DNA of 51,995 nucleotides from Bacteroides sp. (GTDB taxonomy: Bacteria; Bacteroidota; Bacteroidia; Bacteroidales; SM23-62), in NCBI GenBank assembly GCA_011053095.1, contig DRHS01000052.1:1-51995 (forward strand). Reading direction: 5' to 3'. Both the position numbers and the translations under genes were made by a program. Of the stretch, positions 16,565 through 25,391 are shown piece by piece; positions within the stretch are counted from its first letter, which is position 1; every line of letters begins with the position of its first letter. A model generated the notes under the pieces. That model saw nothing but the letters and a program-made list of their open reading frames with translations, did no database searches and had not been told where the DNA came from.

Positions 16565-17428
16565 ATGCCAACGACTATCTTCATAGCCATCCTTTTTAAT
16601 GTTGTAATCCTGAGTGATTACCATTTCGTCCAAACTGTAGAGGCACCCGGTGACATGCATTACTCCGATCCCATGGGAAATGTATATATAGTAAAGAATA
16701 ATACGCTTAAAAAATTTAATTCAAGCCATGTTGAATCCGGTGTCTACACAAATACATTCCTTGGAAACATACAATCTGTTGATGTTTCAGATCCATTAAG
16801 GATTCTTATATTTTACAAAGATCATAACCAGGTTGTCTGGGTAGATAATTTCCTGTCCGAGATTCTTAGTCCCGTATGGCTTGATGTCCTGGGGGCCGAT
16901 CAGGCAAAACTGGTCTGTTCCTCTAACCAGGGAGGATTATGGGTATTCAATGGATTAAATAATCAATTACAGTATTATAATGTAAACCTGGAACTGGTAA
17001 ATGAGAGTCCCTCGCTCAATCTTCTCACCGGACCGGATATCAGTCCCACATTCATGCTCGAAAAAAGCAGGTCACTGTACCTGAACATTCCCGGCACCGG
17101 AATCCTTGTCTTTGACCGCTTTGGTAACTATTCCAAAACCCTGCCTGTCGAAACACCTTCCGTGTTCCAGGTTACCGACAGTTATGTGTATTATATGAGT
17201 GAGGAGAAACTCTACAGCTACAATCTTCGCAGCAGCGAGATTTCAATTCTGGAATTGCCCGATAGCATGCTGGAGGGTCAACCAGATCTTCGACAAAGCG
17301 AGCTTGAATCGGGCAAAGTGGAACCGGGCAAGGTTGAATCAGGGGGACTATTAAAAGCCGAGTTACAGCCCGGATTTTTGTTTCTTTACACATCTGTTGG
17401 ATACTCCGTTTACACAACTAATCCCTGA
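16565..17428 (+). CDS. Hypothetical protein, beta-propeller-like
   Basis: I do not recognise the 287-residue protein with confidence. It begins with a short hydrophobic segment (MPTTIFIAILFNVVILSDYH) that could be a signal peptide lacking the usual basic start. The rest consists of beta-strand repeats of about 40 residues with patterns such as GNVYIVKNN, GGLWVFNGLNNQLQYYN and RSLYLNIPGTGILVFDRFG, suggesting a propeller; similar unassigned proteins occur in Bacteroidota. Near the C-terminus a short tandem repeat (ESGKV, EPGKV, ESGG) is encoded by 15-base units at 17306-17350. It follows the GH3 gene by 40 bases and may share its transcript. No catalytic motif is visible. Confidence 0.7.
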   Translation: MPTTIFIAILFNVVILSDYHFVQTVEAPGDMHYSDPMGNVYIVKNNTLKKFNSSHVESGVYTNTFLGNIQSVDVSDPLRILIFYKDHNQVVWVDNFLSEILSPVWLDVLGADQAKLVCSSNQGGLWVFNGLNNQLQYYNVNLELVNESPSLNLLTGPDISPTFMLEKSRSLYLNIPGTGILVFDRFGNYSKTLPVETPSVFQVTDSYVYYMSEEKLYSYNLRSSEISILELPDSMLEGQPDLRQSELESGKVEPGKVESGGLLKAELQPGFLFLYTSVGYSVYTTNP

Positions 17429-17435
17429 AATAAAC

Positions 17436-17547
17436 TACCCCGAGGCAGAGCCATCGAGGTATTAAGCGGATTTTTTGTTTTTTATGAAAAACCTGCCGTT
17501 TTTCAAACTTTTCCGCTCTTTACCCCGAGGTAGAACCTCGAGGAATT
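17436..17547 (+). repeat. Pair of REP-like palindromic repeats
   Basis: TACCCCGAGG, then an AGA-centred palindrome and TCGAGG, occurs at 17436-17463 and again at 17521-17547. The second copy is a perfect hairpin (CGAGGT-AGA-ACCTCG); the first has one inserted base in the stem. The first copy is followed by a T-rich stretch (17472-17486) and could end transcription of the gene before it. They resemble dispersed intergenic palindromes. Confidence 0.65.
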
Positions 17548-17703
17548 CTGTTGATTAAAGGTAAAAAAAATTCAGCTCCCTGATGAATTGTGCTCATCAT
17601 TCAGGCATTCCCGGTCTATTTCCTTACCCTCACCAAAGGCTTCTATTTTCTTCAGAATTATTTTGTACATTCGTGTAGTTCGCGACTTAAAAAAAAACTT
17701 AGT

Positions 17704-18321
17704 ATGCACATTGCCATTGCTGGGAATATCGGATCCGGAAAAACAACACTAACCTCCTTATTATCAAAACATTATAAATGGGATCCTCACTATGAGGATG
17801 TAGATGATAACCCATACCTGAATGATTTTTATCAGGACATGCAGAGATGGTCGTTCAACCTCCAGATCTATTTTCTGAACAGCCGTTTTAACCAGATCCT
17901 CGATATCCGAAAGTCCGGCAAAGAAGTAATACAGGACAGGACCATTTATGAAGATGCATTCATCTTTGCACCCAATCTTCATTCAATGGGATTGATGACA
18001 ACAAGGGATTTTGAAAATTATTTTACCCTCTTTAACCTGATCTCATCCTTTATTGAGCCTCCGGATCTGCTGATCTATCTCAGGGCTTCCATCCCTACCC
18101 TTGTAAACCAGATCCAGAAAAGGGGAAGGAAGTACGAAAACAGCATTCGACTTGATTACCTGAAACGCCTTAATGAAAGGTATGAGGCATGGATAGAATC
18201 ATACAATCTGGGCAGAATGCTCATCGTTGATGCAGACAATTATAACTTCCCTGATAATTCTGAGGACCTCAGTACGGTAATTGATAAAATCAATGCCGAG
18301 CTGCACGGATTGTTTCAATAG
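17704..18321 (+). CDS. Deoxynucleoside kinase family protein
   Basis: This cytoplasmic salvage kinase phosphorylates deoxynucleosides (dA, dG or dC) using NTP. With the start at 17704 it has 205 residues and opens directly with the P-loop fold MHIAIAGNIGSGKTTL (GNIGSGKT at 7-14). Further family features are VIQDRTIYEDAFIF (the DR(T/S) motif), PPDLLIYLRAS, and the arginine-rich lid RGRKYENSIRLDYL. A start at 17590 would add 38 hydrophobic, poorly conserved residues, so I rejected it. Exact base preference cannot be read from sequence. It converges with the adenosine-kinase-like gene, their stops 7 bases apart. Confidence 0.9.
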   Translation: MHIAIAGNIGSGKTTLTSLLSKHYKWDPHYEDVDDNPYLNDFYQDMQRWSFNLQIYFLNSRFNQILDIRKSGKEVIQDRTIYEDAFIFAPNLHSMGLMTTRDFENYFTLFNLISSFIEPPDLLIYLRASIPTLVNQIQKRGRKYENSIRLDYLKRLNERYEAWIESYNLGRMLIVDADNYNFPDNSEDLSTVIDKINAELHGLFQ

Positions 18322-18328
18322 GCATTGA

Positions 18329-19312
18329 TCAATCGCAGCAGACTTCACTTACCTTTTGACGCACAGTAGTCCAGGATTCATCATGCATTTTGGCACCTAT
18401 TACCTCGGTAATATAGCCCCCCAGTATAGCTCCTACTTTTCCGCAAACATCAAGCGGTTGTTCCATACAGAGCCCGTAAAGGAATCCGGATGCGTACAGG
18501 TCTCCGGCTCCGGTTGAATCAATATTTTTAACCTTTTCTATTCCAATGGTATATTCCTGTGAACCCTTCCTTACAATTGATCCACTTTTGCCAAGCTTAA
18601 CAACGGCAATATCTGCCATCTCGGAAATTGTTGATATGGCCTTCTCCGGCTTTTCCCCGGTAAGGGATTCTGCTTCTAGCTCATTGGCGAATACTATATC
18701 AACAAATTCAATGATCAATTCTTTGAAAAAATCACGGTTGTCATCAACAATATTATAGCTCGCCATATCGATTGACACTTTGCATCCATTTGATTTCGCA
18801 ATGCGCATGGATTTTTTTATCAGTTCCCGGTTCTGTACCAGGTATCCTTCAATATGAAATAATGTGTACCCTTTGAAAATATCTGAGGTAATATCCTCTT
18901 CATAAAGATCAACAGCAGCTCCCAGGTATGTGGCCATTGTCCGTTCAGAATCCTTGCTTATTAGCGCAATTGATCTGCCCGTTTCCTCAAGATCATAGAA
19001 TAAAACAGGCTTAATATTGTTTTCTTTCAGGTCTTTTGAGAAGAATTTACCCAGATTATCCTTCCCAATCTTCCCTACAAACCCGGTTTCCACTCCAAGA
19101 TTTGCAAGTCCGTGAATCGTATTTGCAGCCGATCCGCCAGACGACTGCATCTTCTGCAGTCCAAGGGTGCCGGCAAGCAGTCTGTTTGAGAACTCCCTGG
19201 AAACCAGCTGCATACTCCCCTTCGGAAGGGCAAACTCTTTTAATGTTTTGTCTGTTTTCAAGATGGTCATTACATCGACCAGCGCGTTGCCCATTCCTAT
19301 AACTTTGCTCAT
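18329..19312 (-). CDS. PfkB-family nucleoside kinase, adenosine-kinase-like
   Basis: The 327-residue protein has the ribokinase fold: IGMGNALVDVM at the N-terminus, the first signature GGSAANTIHGLANLG (about 59-73), and the second signature DSTGAGDLYASGF (about 264-276) with the catalytic base Asp in GAGD. Sequence pattern and length fit the adenosine-kinase-like branch common in Bacteroidota, which would phosphorylate adenosine or a related nucleoside or sugar with ATP; substrate is an inference. It sits tail to tail with a deoxynucleoside kinase, so two salvage kinases are adjacent. A TATATTTG box lies 27 bases before the start. Confidence 0.88.
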   Translation of the reverse strand: MSKVIGMGNALVDVMTILKTDKTLKEFALPKGSMQLVSREFSNRLLAGTLGLQKMQSSGGSAANTIHGLANLGVETGFVGKIGKDNLGKFFSKDLKENNIKPVLFYDLEETGRSIALISKDSERTMATYLGAAVDLYEEDITSDIFKGYTLFHIEGYLVQNRELIKKSMRIAKSNGCKVSIDMASYNIVDDNRDFFKELIIEFVDIVFANELEAESLTGEKPEKAISTISEMADIAVVKLGKSGSIVRKGSQEYTIGIEKVKNIDSTGAGDLYASGFLYGLCMEQPLDVCGKVGAILGGYITEVIGAKMHDESWTTVRQKVSEVCCD

Positions 19313-19338
19313 TGAGATTCCTTTTTAAATAATTTACA

Positions 19339-19346
19339 CAAATATA
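19339..19346 (-). promoter_or_regulatory. Candidate -7 box for the adenosine-kinase-like gene
   Basis: Minus-strand TATATTTG is an exact TAnnTTTG match 27 bases before the start codon at 19312. No TTG is seen at the expected upstream distance. Confidence 0.4.
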
Positions 19347-19397
19347 TTGGATAATTCATTTTAACCTATTATTTTCGCAGGGCAAAATTCAAGACCT

Positions 19398-19471
19398 TCC
19401 TCAGTAGCTCAGTTGGTTAGAGCATCTGACTGTTAATCAGAGGGTCGCTGGTTCGAGTCCAGCCTGAGGAG
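19398..19471 (+). tRNA. tRNA-Asn (anticodon GTT)
   Basis: A full cloverleaf of 74 bases: acceptor stem TCCTCAG/CTGAGGA with G as discriminator base, D arm GCTC-AGTTGGTTA-GAGC, anticodon stem TCTGA/TCAGA around loop CTGTTAA (anticodon GTT), variable GGGTC, and T arm GCTGG-TTCGAGT-CCAGC. CCA is not encoded. A strong terminator follows 8 bases later, so it is a single-gene unit. Confidence 0.98.
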
Positions 19472-19478
19472 CGCCTAT

Positions 19479-19509
19479 AGCCCTGATCATTTTGATCGGG
19501 GCTTTTTTT
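19479..19509 (+). terminator. Terminator of tRNA-Asn
   Basis: AGCCCTGATC and GATCGGGGCT form a 10-bp stem with one T-G pair and an ATTTT loop, followed by seven T residues. Confidence 0.93.
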
Positions 19510-19607
19510 ATCAGCGATCATATCCTGCACATATCGACAATTCCAATCCAGCCGGCTGGCCTTGAGATATTAATAGGGAGCGATTCCCGAACGAATATAG
19601 GATTTTC

Positions 19608-19615
19608 TATCTTTG
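19608..19615 (+). promoter_or_regulatory. Candidate -7 box for the split histidine kinase
   Basis: TATCTTTG is an exact TAnnTTTG match 32 bases before the ATG at 19648. TTC rather than TTG stands 21 bases upstream of it (19584-19586). Confidence 0.45.
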
Positions 19616-19647
19616 GTATAGAATAGTCATCATACCATTCTGTATCA

Positions 19648-20070
19648 ATGAGGAAATTGTCATTTCTGGTTTTGATCTTTCTGTCAGTCAATGTGTTTTC
19701 ACAGGGCAAAACTGATAGTTTGTTGAATCTTCTCGAATCAGTTACTGATACTGCAAGAGTTATAGTGCTTAAGGAATTATGCTGGGAAACGAGGTACAGC
19801 CATCCTTCTGATGCTCTGGAATATGGACTTCAGGCTCTCTCACTTGCAAGACAATTTGAGGTTTACATAGAAGCAGCAGAAATTCTCAATTTCCTTGGAG
19901 TAATTCATAGGAATGTTGGGGATCATGCCACCGCCCTCGAATATTTCTTTTCCGCACAGCGTGTTGCCGAGGAGTATAATATTGACAGAAGTCTGGCATA
20001 TACCTTTAATAATATCGGTGATATATACAACCTGGAAAAGAACTACGCACAGGCTCTTGAATATGAATAA
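19648..20070 (+). CDS. N-terminal fragment of split TPR histidine kinase
   Basis: The 140 residues comprise a signal peptide (MRKLSFLVLIFLSVNVFSQG) and about two tetratricopeptide repeats (ILNFLGVIHRNVGDHATALEYFFSAQ and TFNNIGDIYNLEKNYAQALEYE). By itself it would be a small periplasmic TPR protein. It ends at the in-frame TAA inside the second repeat. See the spanning pseudogene entry for the intact form. Confidence 0.6.
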   Translation: MRKLSFLVLIFLSVNVFSQGKTDSLLNLLESVTDTARVIVLKELCWETRYSHPSDALEYGLQALSLARQFEVYIEAAEILNFLGVIHRNVGDHATALEYFFSAQRVAEEYNIDRSLAYTFNNIGDIYNLEKNYAQALEYE

Positions 20071-20094
20071 AAAGCCTTCAATGCTTTTGAGGAT

Positions 20095-21771
20095 TTGAGT
20101 GACAGTCTGGGTATATCCTACTGCTGTCATCAATTAGCCCTTGTCTATACAAACCTTGATGAATACTCCATAGCTCTTGCGTATGATACAAGGGCCATGA
20201 ATATTCGAGAGTTTCAAGGAAACCGTGCAGGGGTGGCCTATTCGCTTATAAGCATCGGACAGGATTATCTGAATTTAGGGAAATACGATGGATCTCTTGA
20301 AAGCTTAATGAGCAGCCGACAAATATTTACTGAGCTGAACGATAATTTTGGCCTTTCATTATCACTGCACAGCATAGGGATGTATTATAGAACAATCGGG
20401 CAATCGGAGGACGCAATAAAATTCCTTGCAGAAGCAATGAATCTTGGCATAGAAACCGATTCTCCCATTCGGGTCAGAAATGCTGCTCAAATTTTAAGTG
20501 AAATTTATGCTGAACAGGATAAATTTAAGGAAGCTTATCAAATGCATATCCTTTACAAGGAAACTTATGACAGTCTCTATCAGGAGGAGAACCTTGTAAA
20601 AATTACACAGCTGGTAATGCAAAATGAATACGATCAGAGAGAATTAATCCAGCTGGCAGAAATATCCAAACAAAAGCAGTTTCGAAATTATTTGCTTCTT
20701 TCATTCGGACTTGTCATAATACTCGTGATAGTGATTTTAAACCGATATTCTATTAAGAAAAAGGCCAATATAGATCTCCAGAATAAGAACAATGAAATTG
20801 AATCTCAGAAAAAAACGCTTGAAAACCTTTTTGTGTCGCTTCGTATTAAAAACGATGAATTATCCCAGCAGAACGATGAGATATTAGCCCAGAAAGACAA
20901 TCTCATTTCATTAAACCATGAACTTGAAAGACAAAAGAATGAACTCAATAAAACCCTTAAAGACCTTACTCAGGCAGAAACTCAACTGGTTCAATCGGAA
21001 AAAATGGCTTCACTCGGACAGCTTACAGCAGTAGTAGCACATGAGCTGAATAATCCCATTAATTTCATAAGCTCAAGTATTAACCCTCTGGAGAGAAATA
21101 TAAAAGATTTTCTTACACTAATTGAAAAATATGATTCAATTATCGAGGATAAAAAACTTACTGATGGATTTAGTGAAGCAAGTGAATTGAAAAATACAAT
21201 GGATTTCAGTTATCTCGTAAAAGAAACATTAAGTCTGTTAAAAGGAACCAACGAAGGATCGTCTCGTTCAGAGCAAATAGTTAAAGATCTCCGTACTTTC
21301 TCAAGAATGGATGAGAACGAATTCAAAGGCGTGGATATACACGAGGGATTAGATTCGACTCTGATGTTGTTAAGCCACAAAATGCAGGATAGAATATCCA
21401 TCCATAAAGATTATGGAAAGACGCCTCATGTTGAATGTCTTCCAGGTAAACTTAACCAGGTATTTATGAATATCCTGACGAATAGTATTCTGGCAATTGA
21501 AGACAAAGGTGATATATATATTGAGACTGGAATTACTGAAGATATTGTAAAGATATCCATCAGGGATACTGGCAAGGGAATGACGCCTGAGATCAGGGAA
21601 CATGTTTTCGAACCATTCTTCACTACCAGGACTGTTGGAACCGGAACAGGCCTTGGATTATCAATCAGTTATTCAATTATCCAGGAACACAACGGTACAA
21701 TAGAAGTTCATTCAGAACCGGGAAAAGGTTCAGAATTCATCATTTCATTGCCAGTAACGAGGACAGATTGA
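20095..21771 (+). CDS. C-terminal fragment of split TPR histidine kinase
   Basis: Continuing in the same frame, 558 residues (from a TTG codon; the true restart, if any, is unknown) hold three more TPR units, a membrane helix (about 197-217), a coiled coil (220-300) and a histidine kinase core. H-box VVAHELNNP has the phospho-acceptor His316 (His465 in unbroken numbering); N-box NILTNSILAI, DTGKGM, FEPFFTT and GTGLGLS are intact. No receiver domain or response regulator gene is adjacent, so its partner is unknown. Without the signal peptide it could not reach the normal topology. The stop lies 12 bases from that of the convergent M16 protease. Confidence 0.7.
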   Translation: MSDSLGISYCCHQLALVYTNLDEYSIALAYDTRAMNIREFQGNRAGVAYSLISIGQDYLNLGKYDGSLESLMSSRQIFTELNDNFGLSLSLHSIGMYYRTIGQSEDAIKFLAEAMNLGIETDSPIRVRNAAQILSEIYAEQDKFKEAYQMHILYKETYDSLYQEENLVKITQLVMQNEYDQRELIQLAEISKQKQFRNYLLLSFGLVIILVIVILNRYSIKKKANIDLQNKNNEIESQKKTLENLFVSLRIKNDELSQQNDEILAQKDNLISLNHELERQKNELNKTLKDLTQAETQLVQSEKMASLGQLTAVVAHELNNPINFISSSINPLERNIKDFLTLIEKYDSIIEDKKLTDGFSEASELKNTMDFSYLVKETLSLLKGTNEGSSRSEQIVKDLRTFSRMDENEFKGVDIHEGLDSTLMLLSHKMQDRISIHKDYGKTPHVECLPGKLNQVFMNILTNSILAIEDKGDIYIETGITEDIVKISIRDTGKGMTPEIREHVFEPFFTTRTVGTGTGLGLSISYSIIQEHNGTIEVHSEPGKGSEFIISLPVTRTD

Positions 21772-21783
21772 AACATGTTGCAG

Positions 21784-24651
21784 TCACCGGAGCTTGTCTT
21801 CAATAGAATCATCAATCCCTGGTGCTGGTTCAAGAACCACCTGTACATAATTCTCTGTATTAAAATACTGCCTGGCGGCATCCTGAACCATTTCAGGATC
21901 TAGAGTGCTGACCAGATCCGGGTATTCCAGCATTAATTCAGGGTTCCTTTCCTGGAAGCTGTATTGAACAAGATTTGAAAGCCAGTAACGGTTCCTCTTA
22001 ATACTCGTTTCAAATGATCTCTTCTGTGTTTCACTTACTTTGGTTATATACATGGGCTCCACCTGAAAGGTCTTAAGACTGTCTATTACTTTGAAAACTG
22101 TTCTTGTTAATTCTTCTGATCTGTCAGGGTCGCATCCGAAGGAAATACTGATATTATAACCTTCCTTTGGAATACGTAAGGTGGAAGCCGTTACCCTTGT
22201 ACCATACGTACCTGACATATCCTCTCTGAGGATTTCCCTCAACTTTATCTGAAGTACAGATACCATTGACCTTAGGGCATAATTATTTTCCCGGTTCCAA
22301 TTATAATCCCCTGTAAAAGTCAGGCTGACCTTACTTTTTGGTTCGATACCTTTTTGAACAGTTTTTTTGATGATTCCTTTGGGACTTTCCAGATTGATAT
22401 CCTTCCAGCTTTCTTCCCGCCCGGTTGATGGCAGGCTGCCAAAATATGTTTTTATAAGGGGCTTTATTGAATCCAGATCAAAACTGCCGACGAAAACAAA
22501 TTTGAAATCACCTATATCAGAGAAGCGGTCAATGTAAATATTATAGCAGTCTGCAGGATCAATTTCTTCAAGCATTTCCATTGACCAGGGTCTTTTCCTG
22601 AAGTGATAATTGGCAAGTGTCACCATGAGTGTGTCATAAAATGCAGATTCCGGATCACTGAACCGGTTTTCAATAACACCCTGCATCCTGGTTTTATAGG
22701 AAAGGTAGGCGCTTGAATCCTGTCTGGGCCTTGTCAAATATAAATAAGTAAGCTGAAACATTGTCTCCACGTCTCGGCTTGAGCAATTTCCAGAAATGCC
22801 TTCAGACAACTCGCTAATGTATGGAAATACAGAAACCACCTTACCCGCCAGTTTCTTGTTAAGAGCATTTAGTTCAAACTCACCGAGTCCGCTTAACGAG
22901 ATTATATCAGTTGCAGCGCGTGACGAACGGTATTGATCGTCACTGACCAGGGAGTTTCCACCGTAACTATATCCCTGGAACATTATTTCATCATTTTTAA
23001 AGTCGGTTGGTTTCAGCATCACTGTGATACCGTTAGATAATCTCCAGGTGGTTACATCCAATTTTTCATTATAGTCCTCCGATACATATTCAGCATCTGT
23101 CGTTAATTCTTCCAGAATTGGTTCATCGGTTTCAATGTCCAGGTAGGGAAGGATATCTTTCTGTTTTACAGAATTGAAGAGGGCCCCCAGTTCAGACTCA
23201 CCAGGTATAGAAAGGTCTTCCTTTTCCGGAGCACTGAGCAGAACAACCCTGTTACTATCTGACATCCAGCTCCCTGCCAGGTAGTTTACCTCTTCAAGCG
23301 TGATTCCAGGGACCATCTCCTTAACTGCATTGAATTCGTATGCTATGCCGGGTATTGGTTCGTTCTCAAAGAAATTCCTGAGATATTCTGAGGCAAACCT
23401 GCTGGATTCGGTTTTGTCCCTCTCCTCAAACGATTTTTCCATCCTCCGGATCATCCAGGTCCTGGTTCTTTCTAATTCTGACTCTGTAAATCCATGTTTA
23501 TAAATTCTTTCAGCCTCTGTTAGAACCGTTTCAAATCCCTTTTCTATTCCGTCCTCCTTAACAGCCACGTTCAGGGAATGTATGGTTTTTGTCCGGGCAA
23601 GGCTGGCTCTTGTTTTGTAAGCATATAGGTATGGGGGCACGGCCTGGTTAAGAAGCTCATACAGCCGCAGGTTCATCATCCGTGAATACAATTGCTCTGT
23701 CAGCATCCTGCGATAATCTCCCACTAAATTTTCAGACAGAGGATCACTCTTAAAATAAACAGAAACCATTGTATTGGTGGCTTCAGGATCAGTTGTTATT
23801 GCATAAAGAGTCTCGGTATGATCCGGAACCGGAAATTCTTCTCTTGTCCTGGCGTTTTCCTTGATAACCATCTCAGAAAATTTCTCTACAATCAGATTCT
23901 GGATGTCTTCAGATTTAAAATCACCAACTGCAATAACTGCCATCAGGTCAGGCCTGTACCAATCCCTGTAGAACCTTTTTAGGGATTCTTGTTCAAATGT
24001 TTCAAGGGATTCTCTTGTACCGATAGGAAGACGGTCCATATATTTTGATCCCCTGAAAATCACCGGCAATTGCCTGTCTAGCATCCGCATCTGAGCTCCC
24101 CGGCCCAGCCTCCATTCTTCAATTACTACACCCCTCTCCTTCTCAATCTCCTCCTCCTCAAAACTGACCTTATGTGCCCATTGATTTAGGATCTCGAATC
24201 CCTTTTCAAGAATTTCAGCACTGTCCGTCGGAAGTTGAAGCATATAGACGGTCTCATCAAATCCCGTATATGCATTTATCTCGGGACCAAATTTCATACC
24301 TATGGATTCCAGGAAATCAATGATCTCCTGTTTTGCAAAATCTTCAGTGCCGTTAAAAGCCATATGCTCAACAAAATGAGCAAGCCCAAGTTGATCCTCA
24401 TCCTCAAGAATTGATCCTGCATTCACAGCCAGCCATATCTGAGCACGATTCTCGGGTTGCTTGTTTTCCCTTATATAATAGGTCAGTCCGTTATCGAGTT
24501 TCCCAATGAGTACATCCTGATCAAAAGGGAGGGTGTCAGCAGCCTGTAATCCAGATGTAACTTGTTCTTTATCCTGTCCGGCAAGATCGTGGACATTAAA
24601 AAGCAGCATTGCAGGAATTAATCCCCCCAGTAGAGAAATAAGAATTTTCAT
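21784..24651 (-). CDS. M16-family zinc metalloprotease (pitrilysin/PqqL-like)
   Basis: A periplasmic or surface-exported zinc peptidase of 955 residues. A signal peptide (about 1-25) precedes two M16 halves. The N-terminal half carries the inverted zinc motif HFVEH (His92, Glu95 as base, His96), and the acidic stretch EEEEIEKERGVVIEEW about 75 residues on supplies the third ligand. The C-terminal half (from about 510, LDVTTWRLSNGITVMLKPT) is the inactive M16 partner domain. Length matches PqqL-type single-chain enzymes, which cut peptides held in the chamber between the halves. It is convergent with the split kinase. Natural substrate unknown. Confidence 0.92.
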   Translation of the reverse strand: MKILISLLGGLIPAMLLFNVHDLAGQDKEQVTSGLQAADTLPFDQDVLIGKLDNGLTYYIRENKQPENRAQIWLAVNAGSILEDEDQLGLAHFVEHMAFNGTEDFAKQEIIDFLESIGMKFGPEINAYTGFDETVYMLQLPTDSAEILEKGFEILNQWAHKVSFEEEEIEKERGVVIEEWRLGRGAQMRMLDRQLPVIFRGSKYMDRLPIGTRESLETFEQESLKRFYRDWYRPDLMAVIAVGDFKSEDIQNLIVEKFSEMVIKENARTREEFPVPDHTETLYAITTDPEATNTMVSVYFKSDPLSENLVGDYRRMLTEQLYSRMMNLRLYELLNQAVPPYLYAYKTRASLARTKTIHSLNVAVKEDGIEKGFETVLTEAERIYKHGFTESELERTRTWMIRRMEKSFEERDKTESSRFASEYLRNFFENEPIPGIAYEFNAVKEMVPGITLEEVNYLAGSWMSDSNRVVLLSAPEKEDLSIPGESELGALFNSVKQKDILPYLDIETDEPILEELTTDAEYVSEDYNEKLDVTTWRLSNGITVMLKPTDFKNDEIMFQGYSYGGNSLVSDDQYRSSRAATDIISLSGLGEFELNALNKKLAGKVVSVFPYISELSEGISGNCSSRDVETMFQLTYLYLTRPRQDSSAYLSYKTRMQGVIENRFSDPESAFYDTLMVTLANYHFRKRPWSMEMLEEIDPADCYNIYIDRFSDIGDFKFVFVGSFDLDSIKPLIKTYFGSLPSTGREESWKDINLESPKGIIKKTVQKGIEPKSKVSLTFTGDYNWNRENNYALRSMVSVLQIKLREILREDMSGTYGTRVTASTLRIPKEGYNISISFGCDPDRSEELTRTVFKVIDSLKTFQVEPMYITKVSETQKRSFETSIKRNRYWLSNLVQYSFQERNPELMLEYPDLVSTLDPEMVQDAARQYFNTENYVQVVLEPAPGIDDSIEDKLR

Positions 24652-24763
24652 TATTCAAATATTTTGATTCAAAGGTATAAAATTGTCTTATCCATAATGG
24701 CATCATTATTGGATTGTAAATTTTAACTAACTTGGTTTCCTGTGAAACCCAATATATTTTGCC

Positions 24764-25123
24764 ATGAAAAGGATAGCATTTATACTCCTGATAGCAATTG
24801 CATTTGTAGCCTGTGAAAAAGAACCAGTCCCTCCTACCGGAGATTTGCTGATCATACTTGAAAATCCGGATGGTTTTACTCAGAGTGATGTCAAAGTATG
24901 GTTATATGATTCAAAGTATGGATTTGATAATTTTGAATTTTACGACCTGCAGATCAGTGATGAAAACGGTGAAGTTTTCTGGAGTGAACTTCCTGTAGGA
25001 TGGTATTATATCAAAGCCGAAATAACCATACCAGTCAATTATATCCTTTCTGCCATCGATTCAATTGAGGTAACTAATAATACCCAGGCTAACAAACGCC
25101 TAATTCTTTCAACCGGGAATTAA
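24764..25123 (+). CDS. Small lipoprotein of unknown function
   Basis: A 119-residue protein with a lipoprotein signal (MKRIAFILLIAIAFVACEKE; Cys17 after FVA). The mature part (GDLLIILENPDGFTQSDVKVWLYDS..., ISDENGEVFWSELPVGWYYIKAE) reads like a small carboxypeptidase-regulatory or transthyretin-like beta sandwich, a fold often found in Bacteroidota surface lipoproteins. The residues after the lipid cysteine (EKEP) are acidic, which in some Bacteroidota favours export to the outer face. No partner gene is evident; the next gene is the large T9SS cargo, 268 bases away. Confidence 0.82.
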   Translation: MKRIAFILLIAIAFVACEKEPVPPTGDLLIILENPDGFTQSDVKVWLYDSKYGFDNFEFYDLQISDENGEVFWSELPVGWYYIKAEITIPVNYILSAIDSIEVTNNTQANKRLILSTGN

Positions 25124-25391
25124 TTTTTTCCGATAATTCTAATTTATCTACCTGTTTTTTACAGTATTTGCGGTACTTTCCAAAACACAGCAAAATTATG
25201 TTTTGTTGAGGTTTTATACACGCTCGTCAAAAATAATTGCACTTTCGTGGATTTGAGCCTATATTGAAATTGATTCATGAGGGAGTAGATTTCGCAACTT
25301 TGGCAAATTAAGCAAATAAAGATTTTTTATTCTTTTATTGATTTCATATATTGCTGAAAGAATATCTCCGAAAACCATTAAAATCAATACC

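Larger units (their letters stand above)
19648..21771 (+). pseudogene. TPR sensor histidine kinase split by one in-frame stop
   Basis: Reading 19648-21771 in one frame gives a complete TPR-transmembrane-histidine kinase of about 707 codons, broken only by TAA at 20068-20070. Codons on both sides continue the same TPR helix (ALEYE-stop-KAFNAFEDL), so a single C-to-T change from CAA (Gln) would explain it. There is no frameshift and no other stop. It could be a recent nonsense mutation, a sequencing error, or readthrough. The kinase part retains all its motifs. Confidence 0.75.

Noticed and set aside
17590-17703. Longer start for the deoxynucleoside kinase
   Set aside because: The added 38 residues are hydrophobic and not family-like; the P-loop fold starts right at 17704.
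19398-19471. tRNA-Asn as an integration site
   Set aside because: No integrase gene and no repeat of the tRNA 3' end was found nearby.
19648-21771. Frameshift as the cause of the split kinase
   Set aside because: Both halves are in the same frame; a single stop codon is sufficient.
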